Source: Pseudoalteromonas phenolica
GTDB taxonomy: Bacteria; Pseudomonadota; Gammaproteobacteria; Enterobacterales; Alteromonadaceae
Reading direction: 5' to 3'
DNA length: 64,000 bases
Assembly: GCF_001444405.1 (NCBI RefSeq)
Contig: NZ_CP013187.1
Location: forward strand, 1,612,001-1,676,000
Shown here: positions 39,478 to 47,820 of the stretch, piece after piece
Numbering within the stretch: the first letter of the stretch is position 1
Layout of the letters: the number at the start of each line of letters is the position of its first letter
Translations under genes and position numbers: made by a program
The notes under the pieces: model-generated
Told to the model about the DNA's origin: nothing
The model's database searches: none
The model's input: the letters and a program-made list of their open reading frames with translations, nothing else

Positions 39478-40329
39478 TTAATACTCCACACGCTCTAGTT
39501 TATCAGATGGGATCTCTGGAAATTTACCATCTTTCCAGTTTTGTTTTGCTTGTTCTATTTTTTCTTTACTAAACGATACAAAGTTCCAATGAATATAAGG
39601 CACATGCTGCCATTTTTCTCCACCAAGTAAAATAACACGGCTGTTTTTGGAAAACTCAATTGTTGTTTCTGTATCATTTAATAATACAAGCTCATAGGGT
39701 GAGATAGTCTCTCCGTTGATAGTGACTTGACCATATAAAACATAGAATGCGGTTTCAAAGTCTGGGTTAGGTACCTCAATTGTTTTACCTGCAGCACCAA
39801 TTACATCAAGATAAAACATTTCTGAATAGGTTTTGATTGGTGAGCTTAAACCATAGGCATTACCCGCTATGAGACGGGTCATAACACCATCTTTAACTAT
39901 TTGTGGCAGTGCTTCTCGCTTCACATGTGTAAATGCAGGTGCAATATCTTCAAGGTGTGCAGGTAAGGCAATCCAAGATTGTAAGCCGTTGATTGCATGT
40001 TTGCTTGCTCTTGTTTCGACGCTTTCTCTTTCAGAATGGGTAATACCTGTGCCTGCTGTCATCCAATTTACATCTCCAGGCGCGATTTCTAAGTTATTAC
40101 CCAATGAATCTCTATGTAAAATTCTGCCTTCAACTAAATAAGTCAAGGTAGAGAGACCAATGTGTGGATGCGGTTTGACATCAATCCCTTCACCTTGAGA
40201 AAAAGTAGTCGGACCCATGTGGTCGAAAAATATAAATGGCCCAACCATGCGTTTTTTCATGTGGGGAAGTAAACGTTTTACGTTTAGGCCACCAATATCA
40301 TGTTCTGTTGCGAATAATTTTAATGCCAT
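39478..40329 (-). CDS. Pirin family protein
   Basis: The protein is 283 residues of the bicupin pirin family. The metal-site residues are visible in KPHPHIGLSTLTYLVEGRIL, HRDSLGN and TGITHSERE; MKKRMVGPFIFFDHMGP is the N-terminal signature and a C-terminal pirin domain follows (FYVLYGQVTINGETISPYEL). Bacterial pirins act as quercetinases or redox-linked regulators. It is divergent from the azoreductase gene, a pairing that suggests a shared quinone or redox response. Confidence 0.93.
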   Translation of the reverse strand: MALKLFATEHDIGGLNVKRLLPHMKKRMVGPFIFFDHMGPTTFSQGEGIDVKPHPHIGLSTLTYLVEGRILHRDSLGNNLEIAPGDVNWMTAGTGITHSERESVETRASKHAINGLQSWIALPAHLEDIAPAFTHVKREALPQIVKDGVMTRLIAGNAYGLSSPIKTYSEMFYLDVIGAAGKTIEVPNPDFETAFYVLYGQVTINGETISPYELVLLNDTETTIEFSKNSRVILLGGEKWQHVPYIHWNFVSFSKEKIEQAKQNWKDGKFPEIPSDKLERVEY

Positions 40330-40503
40330 AAGTAACTCAAATCAGATGATTAACTATTTAAAGCATAGGTGCAAAATATACTTTTAATCTATTCAAAAAT
40401 TTTGATTAGAGTGTTCAAAATTCATAGCTGTTTAACGTTTACGCATAGCTTAGACTGTTGTTATTGAAATGACTTAAATTGAAATGACTTAAGGTGAATA
40501 CAG

Positions 40504-41106
40504 ATGAAAAATGTTCTACTAATTAACACATCAATTAATCATGACGCTGGTAATTCTTATATTTTGAGCAATGAGTTTGTCGACAGATTGTCAAAAAAGT
40601 TCGAGTTAACAGTTAAACATCGCGACCTAGTTAAAGAGCCGTTGGAACACTTAAAGCAAACAGAAATGCTTGCTTGGATGACGCCTGAAGCGCAAAGAAA
40701 CGGTGAACAAAAATCACTGGCTGATATATCAGATAATTTGATCAAAGAATTACAACAAAGCGATGTACTGGTTATTGGCTTACCTATGTATAACTTTGGT
40801 GTGCCTTCACAGTTTAAAGCTTGGATGGATAGAATCGCCAGAGCGGGTGTCACGTTTAAATACACAGAACAGGGTCCTGTTGGCCTGTTAGCAAATAAAA
40901 AAGTGATAGTGTTAGCTGCACGTGGCGGAATTTATGCAGGGACTGATAATGATTCACAAACTTCACATGTTAAATCGTTTTTTGCGCTTTTAGGGATCTC
41001 AGACGTTGAGTTCATTTATGCTGAGGGTTTGAATATGCCTAGTAAAGAACTCAGCATTGCAAATGCAAAAGAGAAAATGGAAGTTGTCTTATCTAGCATG
41101 AGCTAA
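40504..41106 (+). CDS. azoR: FMN-dependent NADH azoreductase
   Basis: The protein is 200 residues with a flavodoxin-like fold: KNVLLINTSINHDAGNSYIL binds FMN phosphate, MYNFGVPSQFKAWMDRIARAG is the family signature and AARGGIYAG the third FMN loop. AzoR reduces quinones and azo compounds with two electrons from NADH. AAGG precedes the ATG by 9 bases. The intergenic region with the pirin gene (174 bases) should hold both promoters. Confidence 0.92.
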   Translation: MKNVLLINTSINHDAGNSYILSNEFVDRLSKKFELTVKHRDLVKEPLEHLKQTEMLAWMTPEAQRNGEQKSLADISDNLIKELQQSDVLVIGLPMYNFGVPSQFKAWMDRIARAGVTFKYTEQGPVGLLANKKVIVLAARGGIYAGTDNDSQTSHVKSFFALLGISDVEFIYAEGLNMPSKELSIANAKEKMEVVLSSMS

Positions 41107-41150
41107 ACTAAACGATAGCTACGAATCTTACTCGCAGCTATCGAATTTTA

Positions 41151-41621
41151 TTAATGAGCAAGTTTCGCATCAGCTCGTGGATTTGCTAGAGCAACAATGA
41201 TTTTGAATAACAAGAACATCGCATAAAGATTAATAGGATAGTTAACTAATACTTCAGTCCAAAAAACCACCAGTGGGCTATGAATTAAGTTAGTGATTTG
41301 GTCAAATATTTCAATGAAAAGGCCTAGAGCCAGTAAAATAAACCCATAATATTCACATAAATGAGTCGTTTCAGTCGCTTCTACTTCATGGCCTGCGATC
41401 CAGTTTTGTAAAATATGTCTGCCTTCTAAAAGTACTCCGAATCCGACTAGTAAAATCGCGATACCTTCTTCATCTTCTTTTAGCTGGGCCAAAGTTTCAT
41501 GGCTAAGTTCGGAAAACATGAGTTCGAGTTCATGGACCATCAACGTCCCAATGATGCCAGTAACAACAAGGCTGATAAAAAGCAAAAACAGTCTATTTGC
41601 GAGTAGCTTAGTAAATAACAT
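41151..41621 (-). CDS. Small integral membrane protein, unknown function
   Basis: The protein is 156 residues with about four hydrophobic segments (LFLLFISLVVTGIIGTLMVH, GIAILLVGFGVLL, YYGFILLALGLFIEIFDQIT and INLYAMFLLFKIIVAL) and an acidic loop (HETLAQLKEDEEG) between the first two. No family signature is recognised. AGGA lies 7 bases before the start. The gene is transcribed towards the azoreductase gene and stands apart from the SMR gene. Confidence 0.7.
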   Translation of the reverse strand: MLFTKLLANRLFLLFISLVVTGIIGTLMVHELELMFSELSHETLAQLKEDEEGIAILLVGFGVLLEGRHILQNWIAGHEVEATETTHLCEYYGFILLALGLFIEIFDQITNLIHSPLVVFWTEVLVNYPINLYAMFLLFKIIVALANPRADAKLAH

Positions 41622-41736
41622 AACATTTTCCTAATTCGAAGATTATCAATAAACTAACTGAAAAATGTGAAGAGATTATGGTTGCGCTAAAAAGACATAA
41701 CTAAGAAACTAAATTGTGTGATGAACCAACTTTTGT

Positions 41737-42066
41737 TTAGTGAGTCATATTTTTAGAAAATATATTAATGATAATGACACCTAAAATGATCAATGCCATA
41801 CCTAATAAAGTGGGAATATTAGGCATTTGTTTAAAGAAGAGACTTCCCAAAGCTGTAACAAGGACAATGCCTGCTCCAGACCAAACTGCATATGCAACGC
41901 CAACAGGCACTTCCTTTACAACTAAAGACAGGCAATAAAAAGCAACACAATAGGCAATAACACAAATAGCGCTTGCAGTAAGATTGTTAAAACCATCTGA
42001 TACTTTTAAAGCCAGTGTGCCGATAACTTCTGAAATAATAGCAATACTTAAATATAACCAAGCCAT
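41737..42066 (-). CDS. SMR family multidrug/quaternary-ammonium transporter
   Basis: The protein is 109 residues with four transmembrane helices, the standard SMR size. WLYLSIAIISEVIGTLALK carries the membrane-embedded catalytic Glu (Glu13), and AYAVWSGAGIVLVTALGSLF matches the EmrE third helix with the conserved Trp. It exchanges protons for cationic toxic compounds or guanidinium as a dimer. Probably monocistronic; the EamA gene lies upstream. Confidence 0.92.
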   Translation of the reverse strand: MAWLYLSIAIISEVIGTLALKVSDGFNNLTASAICVIAYCVAFYCLSLVVKEVPVGVAYAVWSGAGIVLVTALGSLFFKQMPNIPTLLGMALIILGVIIINIFSKNMTH

Positions 42067-42141
42067 ATGAAGTCCAGTTTAAAAAATCGAAATTTTACTA
42101 TGTATTCGCATGCTTTAATAACGAAAAATCAATATGGTGAT

Positions 42142-42981
42142 TTATTCTTTGGATTTCTCAAGCGAGACTAATAAAACGCCCCCTAAAATAAGAATTGAAG
42201 CTATTATAAGGCGTGTTGATATAGGCTCCGATAAAAACAAAAAACCACCAATAGCAGCGATTACTGGTACTAGTAGCTGAGAGACAGCCGCTTGTATGCC
42301 TGTTAACAAAGGCAAAGCCTTATACCAAATTATGTAACCGATACCTGATGTGACAATGCCAGATATCATTGCTACGATTAGGCCTTTAGTTGTGACACTG
42401 CTGAAGTCAACGAATGGCAGTACGATAAGTGCTAATGGCAGAGTTCTGATGAAATTCATAGAAGTCTCTGCGCTTGGTTGCTTTGCTCCTTTGCCTGCAA
42501 GTGTATATAACCCCCATGCGACCCCAGATAACGACATAAGAACAAACCCAATCAGAGAGGGAGTTGATAACGTTGGAAATACCAGATAGATAAACCCGAA
42601 AAGTGCAGTCAACAAGCCTATCAATGCAAGCGATGAGAAGCGCTCTCCTGATAACTTAGACATAGTTAACATGCACAGTTGAACTGAACCAAAAAGTATT
42701 AATGCACCTGTGCCAGTATCTAAAGTGAGATAGGCAAAAGAAAAACAAATTGCATAGATAAACAACATAATTGATGACCACCAACTGCCATAATTGAGAG
42801 ATGATTCATCAGTACGCTTATAAAAGAAAACTAAAAAATATAAGAAGATAGCGGCAGAAATTAGACGGGCCACGGTAAATCCTGCGGCATCTATTTGCGC
42901 ATCACCTAAAGCAATTCTGCATAATATAGAGTTTCCTGCGAATGCAATAAGCGCAATTATAGTCAAAACACATGTTTTCAA
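42142..42981 (-). CDS. DMT superfamily EamA-type transporter
   Basis: The protein is 279 residues with ten hydrophobic helices in two EamA repeats (first half to about 135, second from LIGFVLMSLSGVAWGLYTLA). GTGALILFGSVQLCMLTMSK and KALPLLTGIQAAVSQLLVPV are typical EamA helices. The start appears to be TTG at 42981, since the nearby ATG is out of frame; AAAGG lies 9 bases before it. It exports an unknown metabolite or drug. Confidence 0.88.
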   Translation of the reverse strand: MKTCVLTIIALIAFAGNSILCRIALGDAQIDAAGFTVARLISAAIFLYFLVFFYKRTDESSLNYGSWWSSIMLFIYAICFSFAYLTLDTGTGALILFGSVQLCMLTMSKLSGERFSSLALIGLLTALFGFIYLVFPTLSTPSLIGFVLMSLSGVAWGLYTLAGKGAKQPSAETSMNFIRTLPLALIVLPFVDFSSVTTKGLIVAMISGIVTSGIGYIIWYKALPLLTGIQAAVSQLLVPVIAAIGGFLFLSEPISTRLIIASILILGGVLLVSLEKSKE

Positions 42982-43095
42982 TATTCAGGCCTTTCTTCTC
43001 ATATCCGAGCAGAATAAGACAGTTAATGTATCAAGTTTATTTCGTTGTTTTGTGAATCTTTGAAAAATTATGAATACTGCTGTACTTGGTGCTAA

Positions 43096-43524
43096 TTAAG
43101 AAATAAAAGTAACCGTTGCTGGTAATCCATTCTTTAAGTGAGATTTCACATCTTCAAACTGCTCAGGTGGAAATTCAAATGCCGGCACAACACCGGGTTT
43201 TATTTGATTATAAGGCAATGAGAAAAAACTGGTTTTTCCACAAGTATCTAGCGCAACCTTTCGGATCTGATCTACAGGTACGCTGTCAGACCCAATATAT
43301 AATACGTTGTCGTTAAAAGTCAGGTGATTAATTGGATCTTTCACGATTTGTTGTTTTTGATATTCGGTTATACCATTTTTAGAATCGAACAAAAAAGGAA
43401 GCATTGTGAGATTTGAGATGACTGCGAAAGTGGCTAACTCAAATTCGATTAACCCGACTGCTGTGAGCAGAAGGTAGCAGACAATAGACCCTAGCCAGAA
43501 CAAAGAATATTTACCTATTTTCAT
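43096..43524 (-). CDS. Hypothetical membrane-associated protein, 142 aa
   Basis: The protein is 142 residues. Two hydrophobic segments at the N-terminus (YSLFWLGSIVCYLLLTAVGL, FELATFAVISNLTMLPFLF) are followed by a soluble tail with NDNVLYIGSDSVPVDQIRKV, a pattern reminiscent of small PH-like or YcxB-like tails. No family is secure. GGAT lies 7 bases before the ATG. Isolated gene. Confidence 0.65.
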   Translation of the reverse strand: MKIGKYSLFWLGSIVCYLLLTAVGLIEFELATFAVISNLTMLPFLFDSKNGITEYQKQQIVKDPINHLTFNDNVLYIGSDSVPVDQIRKVALDTCGKTSFFSLPYNQIKPGVVPAFEFPPEQFEDVKSHLKNGLPATVTFIS

Positions 43525-43650
43525 CTTATTATCCTTTTAATGTTTGTGAATTTGTAAGTGCCTGCAAGTGCATCATTTTATTTTGATAAAATTTTTACAC
43601 TGTCTGTCAGTTTCAGTGATACACGTTGACTTAATCTTGAATTAAATAAA

Positions 43651-44163
43651 TCAATCTCGGTTTTTCAACTTTACGAATAAGTGATTATCGTAAAATGTGC
43701 CATCTTTAAATATCGCACTTTTCAAAACTGCTTCTTGGTGGAATCCGGATTTAAGCAACACTTTCTTTGAAGGCATATTTGGTTCAAATACTGCTGCAAA
43801 AATTCTGACAATAGGCGTTGTTCTGAAAACTTCTGTGGTTATTAATTCGATGGCGTGAGACATAATGCCTTTTCCCCAATACGCATTATCTAACCAATAA
43901 CCTAATTCGCCAGCGCGCTGGTATTCAAACTCACCAGGGTTAACGCCAATACAGCCAACAAATTTACCTTGATAGCAAATTGCTTTTACAAAACCCTGAC
44001 GACTTCCCTCATTGATCCACCAGAGGGCGTCCACTTCTTTGTAAGGAAAAGGTATTTTGCTAGATAAGTAGCGAGTTACATCAGGGTGATTTAATACTTC
44101 TATCAATCGAGTTTTGTCAGAAATAACAAAATCTCTTAAAGTAATGTCTTGCTGATTAATCAT
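43651..44163 (-). CDS. GNAT family N-acetyltransferase, RimJ/RimL-like
   Basis: The protein is 170 residues. ITLRDFVISDKTRLIEVLNH is the typical RimJ/RimL opening, ELGYWLDNAYWGKGIMSHAI holds the acetyl-CoA loop (WGKGIM) and NMPSKKVLLKSGF the late Asn-Ser motif. It transfers acetyl groups to a protein N-terminus or small amine; substrate unknown. Its ATG overlaps the stop of the upstream YbjQ gene (ATGA), so the two are coupled. Confidence 0.92.
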   Translation of the reverse strand: MINQQDITLRDFVISDKTRLIEVLNHPDVTRYLSSKIPFPYKEVDALWWINEGSRQGFVKAICYQGKFVGCIGVNPGEFEYQRAGELGYWLDNAYWGKGIMSHAIELITTEVFRTTPIVRIFAAVFEPNMPSKKVLLKSGFHQEAVLKSAIFKDGTFYDNHLFVKLKNRD

Positions 44164-44477
44164 GGCTTAAGTTTAACTGCTGTACCAAAAACCATAATTT
44201 CAGAAGAGCCATCCATAATAGTGCTGGTTGTAAATCTTATACCAACGATGGCGTCTGCGCCTTTGTCTGTCGCACTTTGAACTAAACGTTCGATTGCGAT
44301 GTCTCGAGCTTCACTTAGCATTTCTGTGTAGCCTCGGATCTCTCCGCCGACAATGCCTTTTAAGCCAGCCATGATGTCACGGCCAATGTGTTTTGCTTGA
44401 ACGACGTTGCCGGTTACGACACCAACGATACTTTCTATTTCTTTTCCTGGAATGGTTTCTGTGGTCGAAAAAAGCAT
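44160..44477 (-). CDS. YbjQ/UPF0145 family protein
   Basis: The protein is 105 residues, the normal size of the YbjQ family (putative heavy-metal-binding domain). Signature stretches are TTETIPGKEIESIVGVVTGN, VVQAKHIGRDIMAGLKGIVG and ADAIVGIRFTTSTIM. YbjQ proteins form decameric rings; function is unclear. TAGG precedes the ATG by 5 bases. First gene of a two-gene operon with the acetyltransferase. Confidence 0.92.
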   Translation of the reverse strand: MLFSTTETIPGKEIESIVGVVTGNVVQAKHIGRDIMAGLKGIVGGEIRGYTEMLSEARDIAIERLVQSATDKGADAIVGIRFTTSTIMDGSSEIMVFGTAVKLKP

Positions 44478-44624
44478 AAATACCTAAAGTTAAGATTTTA
44501 TTTGTCTTAAAAATAAGAACACTTTTTGCTAAAAAAGTAAATCGAGTTATCAAGCATAATGACTATCAGTAAAGAGTTTTTTAATTAAAACAATCGTACA
44601 AAATATGTCAAATCAGAGTTGTGT

Positions 44625-45104
44625 TTAGAAGATCCCATTTTTGTTTAGTATTTTTCCGCCGGTCAGTAGGGTGTATAAACGCATTGAAAAACTGATCCCT
44701 TGCACTGCGTCCCAGTGTTCAACTAGATCGTTATTTTCGATTTTCCATGTATCAATGATATTGAATCCTTGTTTCGGGTTATTGCGATGTTTCGCTTTTA
44801 AAGTGACATGAGAGTGCAAGATTACATAATTGCCGTCTACAAAAATGTTTTTCACATCGTAACTAAATTCTGGGGCATTTTTTGTAAGTGTTCTGATTGC
44901 TGAAATAACGCCTTCGATACCATCAGCGATGGTTTGATTATGTTGCTTATAACCATTCTTACCATAATTAGCTAAGACTTCATCAAAGTTATGATCATTC
45001 ATAAGAAGCTGAACAAACTTTACAGCTAGCGATGCTTTTTGATTGTCGTCTTCAGTCCAGTGTGGTTTTACTAATTCATTAAGTTGAATTTTAGGCGATG
45101 TCAT
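44625..45104 (-). CDS. SnoaL/NTF2-like protein
   Basis: The protein is 159 residues. The middle resembles the SnoaL-like polyketide-cyclase/NTF2 fold seen in many short stress-related proteins: FVQLLMNDHNFDEVLANYGK, QHNQTIADGIEGVISAIRTL, VILHSHVTLK and a final IDTWKIENNDLVEHWDAVQ. His and Asp in the last motif line the pocket. It is divergent from the HxlR gene and its promoter overlaps the repeated sites at 45125-45170, so HxlR control is likely. Confidence 0.85.
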   Translation of the reverse strand: MTSPKIQLNELVKPHWTEDDNQKASLAVKFVQLLMNDHNFDEVLANYGKNGYKQHNQTIADGIEGVISAIRTLTKNAPEFSYDVKNIFVDGNYVILHSHVTLKAKHRNNPKQGFNIIDTWKIENNDLVEHWDAVQGISFSMRLYTLLTGGKILNKNGIF

Positions 45105-45124
45105 ATGAATTTCTCTGTGTGCAT

Positions 45125-45170
45125 TTAACTTTCAAAATGCAAGTTAATTTATTTGCTTGCAAAGTGCAAG
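45125..45170. promoter_or_regulatory. Paired inverted repeats, probable HxlR operator
   Basis: Two palindromes lie side by side in the divergent promoter region. TTAACTT (45125-45131) pairs with AAGTTAA (45141-45147), and CTTGCA (45156-45161) with TGCAAG (45165-45170). The word TGCAAGTTAA recurs directly at both sites. Position between the HxlR start and the NTF2-like start suits an autoregulated operator. Confidence 0.55.
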
Positions 45171-45208
45171 TTAAATTACAATGTAATTTAGAAATGAGGA
45201 AAAAACTT

Positions 45209-45601
45209 ATGAAACGTTCTGACTGTCCAATTTCGAAAGTACTAGACTTGGTAGGCGATAAGTGGAGCTTATTGATCTTAAGAGACATGCTCTTTTTTGG
45301 AAAAGAAACTTATTCAGATTTACAAAATTCTGATGAAAAAATGGCGACCAATATCTTATCCACGCGTTTAGAAAAGCTAGAGCAAGAAGGGCTTATTTCA
45401 AAACGAGCGAGTGAACAGGATAAAAGGAAAAAACTTTATAAACTGACAGAAAAGGGCATTGATATGTTGCCAATTCTATTAGATATGATTGTATGGAGTG
45501 CCAAATATGCTCCCGACACAGAAATTCCAGAAGGTCTGGTTAAAAAATTAAAACAAGACAGAGAAAGCGTAATAAAACATTTTAGTATAAGAATTGAGTG
45601 A
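45209..45601 (+). CDS. HxlR family transcriptional regulator
   Basis: The protein is 130 residues from the ATG at 45209, which has GAGGA 10 bases upstream; the open frame extends 37 codons further, but that part overlaps the operator and carries no domain. CPISKVLDLVGDKWSLLILR, DMLFFGKETYSDLQN and MATNILSTRLEKLEQEGLIS are the HxlR winged-helix signature, including an N-terminal Cys that senses electrophiles or oxidants in several members. Likely controls the divergent NTF2-like gene and itself. Confidence 0.92.
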   Translation: MKRSDCPISKVLDLVGDKWSLLILRDMLFFGKETYSDLQNSDEKMATNILSTRLEKLEQEGLISKRASEQDKRKKLYKLTEKGIDMLPILLDMIVWSAKYAPDTEIPEGLVKKLKQDRESVIKHFSIRIE

Positions 45602-45629
45602 AGCTAAAATTAAGCTTCACTCACTTAAG

Positions 45630-47582
45630 TTAGTTTATATCAAAGCGACCAACGAGCCTGTTGAGGCTATTTGCAAGCTCTACTAACTGAGTTGCACCAG
45701 CAGAGAGGTTATCGGCAGCATCGCCTACATGCTGGGCTGAATCGTTTACACCAGAAATGGTATGTTTAGTCTCACTTGCTGTATCACCTTGCTGCTTTGC
45801 TTGCTCAGCAATTTGCGCAATAAAATTTTGCACTAACCGCACAGATTCAGCGATTTCATCAAAGCTTTGATGTGCTTGTTCCGAGCATTCAATGGCTTGC
45901 TCTGAGTCAGCGACACTGGACGTCATTTGTTGAGAAACACTTCGCGTTTGATCAATTAATTCGGTTAGTACTTTTTCAATATCTTGCGTCGCATCATGAG
46001 AGCGTTGTGCCAGTGTTCTTACTTCGTCGGCAACAACCGCAAAGCCTCGACCTTGCTCTCCTGCTCGGGCGGCTTCGATAGCGGCATTGAGTGCTAATAA
46101 GTTAGTCTGTTCCGCGATATTTCTGATTACTTCTAGAATATTGGTGATGTTATTTGATTGCTTTTCGAGCTCACTCATAGCACCGGCTGATTCGCCCAAA
46201 GAACCATGAAGCTGTGCAACTTGTGAAACCGTTTGCTTAATCAAATCATTACCGTTTTGAGCATGAGAATCAGTCGTTTCGATCGCATTTAAAGCATCAC
46301 CGCAGTTTTGGCTAATGGTTATGGCCATGCTTTCTACAGATTCAGTATTATGTGTTGCTTGTTGCGCTTGGTCTAGTTGCGTTTGGCAGCGTTGTCGAAT
46401 CTCACTGATACGTGATTTTGAGCTTTGCGCTTCATCATTTAACGTAGCTGCGTTGTTTTGAATGTCTTTAACCAATTCATTAATTGAATTTAAGAATTGG
46501 TTGAACCATGAGGCAAGTTCGCTGATTTCATCGTTACCTATGACTTTAAGGCGTTTTGATAAATTACCTTCGCCTTGTGCTATTTCTTTTAAGCCTTCAG
46601 ATACCATTTCGATTGGGTAGACAATTTTATTCGCTAACACCACTGCAATAATGACAAAGACGATTAACATGATTACAGCAATGACACTGATGCTATAAGA
46701 CATGTTGTAAGCTGAAGAAAGAATTTCGTCTTCATCAATGATGGCGACAAAAGTCCAATTTAATTCATCAGAATGATACAACTGAGCAACCATGGTTTTA
46801 TTGCTTGCTTCGATATTAATCAAAGGTTGGTCTTTGTTCGTTTTAATTGCATTGAAAATGGGGGAGCTCAATTTGTTAATTGATTTGAAGTTGTTATCAG
46901 GGTTTTTTGGGTCGGCTAGGACTGTGCCTTGACCATCTAGTAACATTAGATACCCTGTTTCACCTAAACGAATATTGCTCACAATATCTGTGAGTGTTGA
47001 TAAGGTAACATCTAACGACTGTACACCTATCGTTTGCCCTGACTTTTTAATTGCTGTTGCTACACTCACCATAGCCTGTCCTGTTACACCTTGATATGGC
47101 TCAGTAACAATGACTTCACTTGGATTTTGCGTAACTTGTTTGTACCAAGGGCGCTTACGAGGGTCATAATTTCCTAAGGGTTCGGCAGGGTATTGAATAA
47201 AACCACCGTATTGAGTGCCTAAGTATACGAACAGAAGCTCCTCATGGGTTTGACCGAACGATTCAAACAATTCAAAAATTTCAGCTTCTTCTTTTCCCGC
47301 TGAACGCGGATCCATCATTTTTTCAGCATCAAAATAGGTTGATGTGTTTTTTGAGACAGAAGTGACAGTGCTGCTTTGCGCTAAAAATCGTGCATTATTT
47401 TTCATTTGATCAAAAAATAGGTTAAACGTATTTTCGACCTGTCGTATTTCACTGTTAGAGCTGTCGATGAAGCGCTCTAAAGATTCGGTTTTGGTTTGTG
47501 AAATGCTCACAATTGAAATTGCTAAGATAGGGACAATCACGGTTAATACAAAGCTGGCTATCAGCTTTTGGCGCATTCTCAT
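45630..47582 (-). CDS. Methyl-accepting chemotaxis protein with Cache sensor
   Basis: The protein is 650 residues from the ATG at 47582 behind GGAGGT (7-base spacer). Layout: transmembrane segment at about 8-30, periplasmic double Cache domain (about 40-280; DPRKRPWYKQVTQNPSEVIV, TIGVQSLDVTLSTL), second transmembrane segment near 290-320, HAMP (about 320-375) and the signalling domain with the invariant hairpin tip EQTNLLALNAAIEAARAGEQ followed by GRGFAVVADEVRTLAQRS. It senses a small ligand, often an amino or organic acid, and feeds CheA. Transcribed alone. Confidence 0.95.
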   Translation of the reverse strand: MRMRQKLIASFVLTVIVPILAISIVSISQTKTESLERFIDSSNSEIRQVENTFNLFFDQMKNNARFLAQSSTVTSVSKNTSTYFDAEKMMDPRSAGKEEAEIFELFESFGQTHEELLFVYLGTQYGGFIQYPAEPLGNYDPRKRPWYKQVTQNPSEVIVTEPYQGVTGQAMVSVATAIKKSGQTIGVQSLDVTLSTLTDIVSNIRLGETGYLMLLDGQGTVLADPKNPDNNFKSINKLSSPIFNAIKTNKDQPLINIEASNKTMVAQLYHSDELNWTFVAIIDEDEILSSAYNMSYSISVIAVIMLIVFVIIAVVLANKIVYPIEMVSEGLKEIAQGEGNLSKRLKVIGNDEISELASWFNQFLNSINELVKDIQNNAATLNDEAQSSKSRISEIRQRCQTQLDQAQQATHNTESVESMAITISQNCGDALNAIETTDSHAQNGNDLIKQTVSQVAQLHGSLGESAGAMSELEKQSNNITNILEVIRNIAEQTNLLALNAAIEAARAGEQGRGFAVVADEVRTLAQRSHDATQDIEKVLTELIDQTRSVSQQMTSSVADSEQAIECSEQAHQSFDEIAESVRLVQNFIAQIAEQAKQQGDTASETKHTISGVNDSAQHVGDAADNLSAGATQLVELANSLNRLVGRFDIN

Positions 47583-47820
47583 AAATATCACCTCCCGGGT
47601 TATTATTTTTATTGTAGATGATTTATTTGAATACTATGGGGAATTAGGGGTATTTGGCAACAGTTAACGATTATTTAACTATTTTTTTGTCACTTATTCC
47701 ATTTTGTTTAGGTGTGATTGAATTATTACACATAAAAATATAAGAGAAATGTAATTTTTTTGTAAATAAATTCATTTAGGGTGTGGCTCCAATTTTGATA
47801 CAGCCAAGTGGATAAACAGT

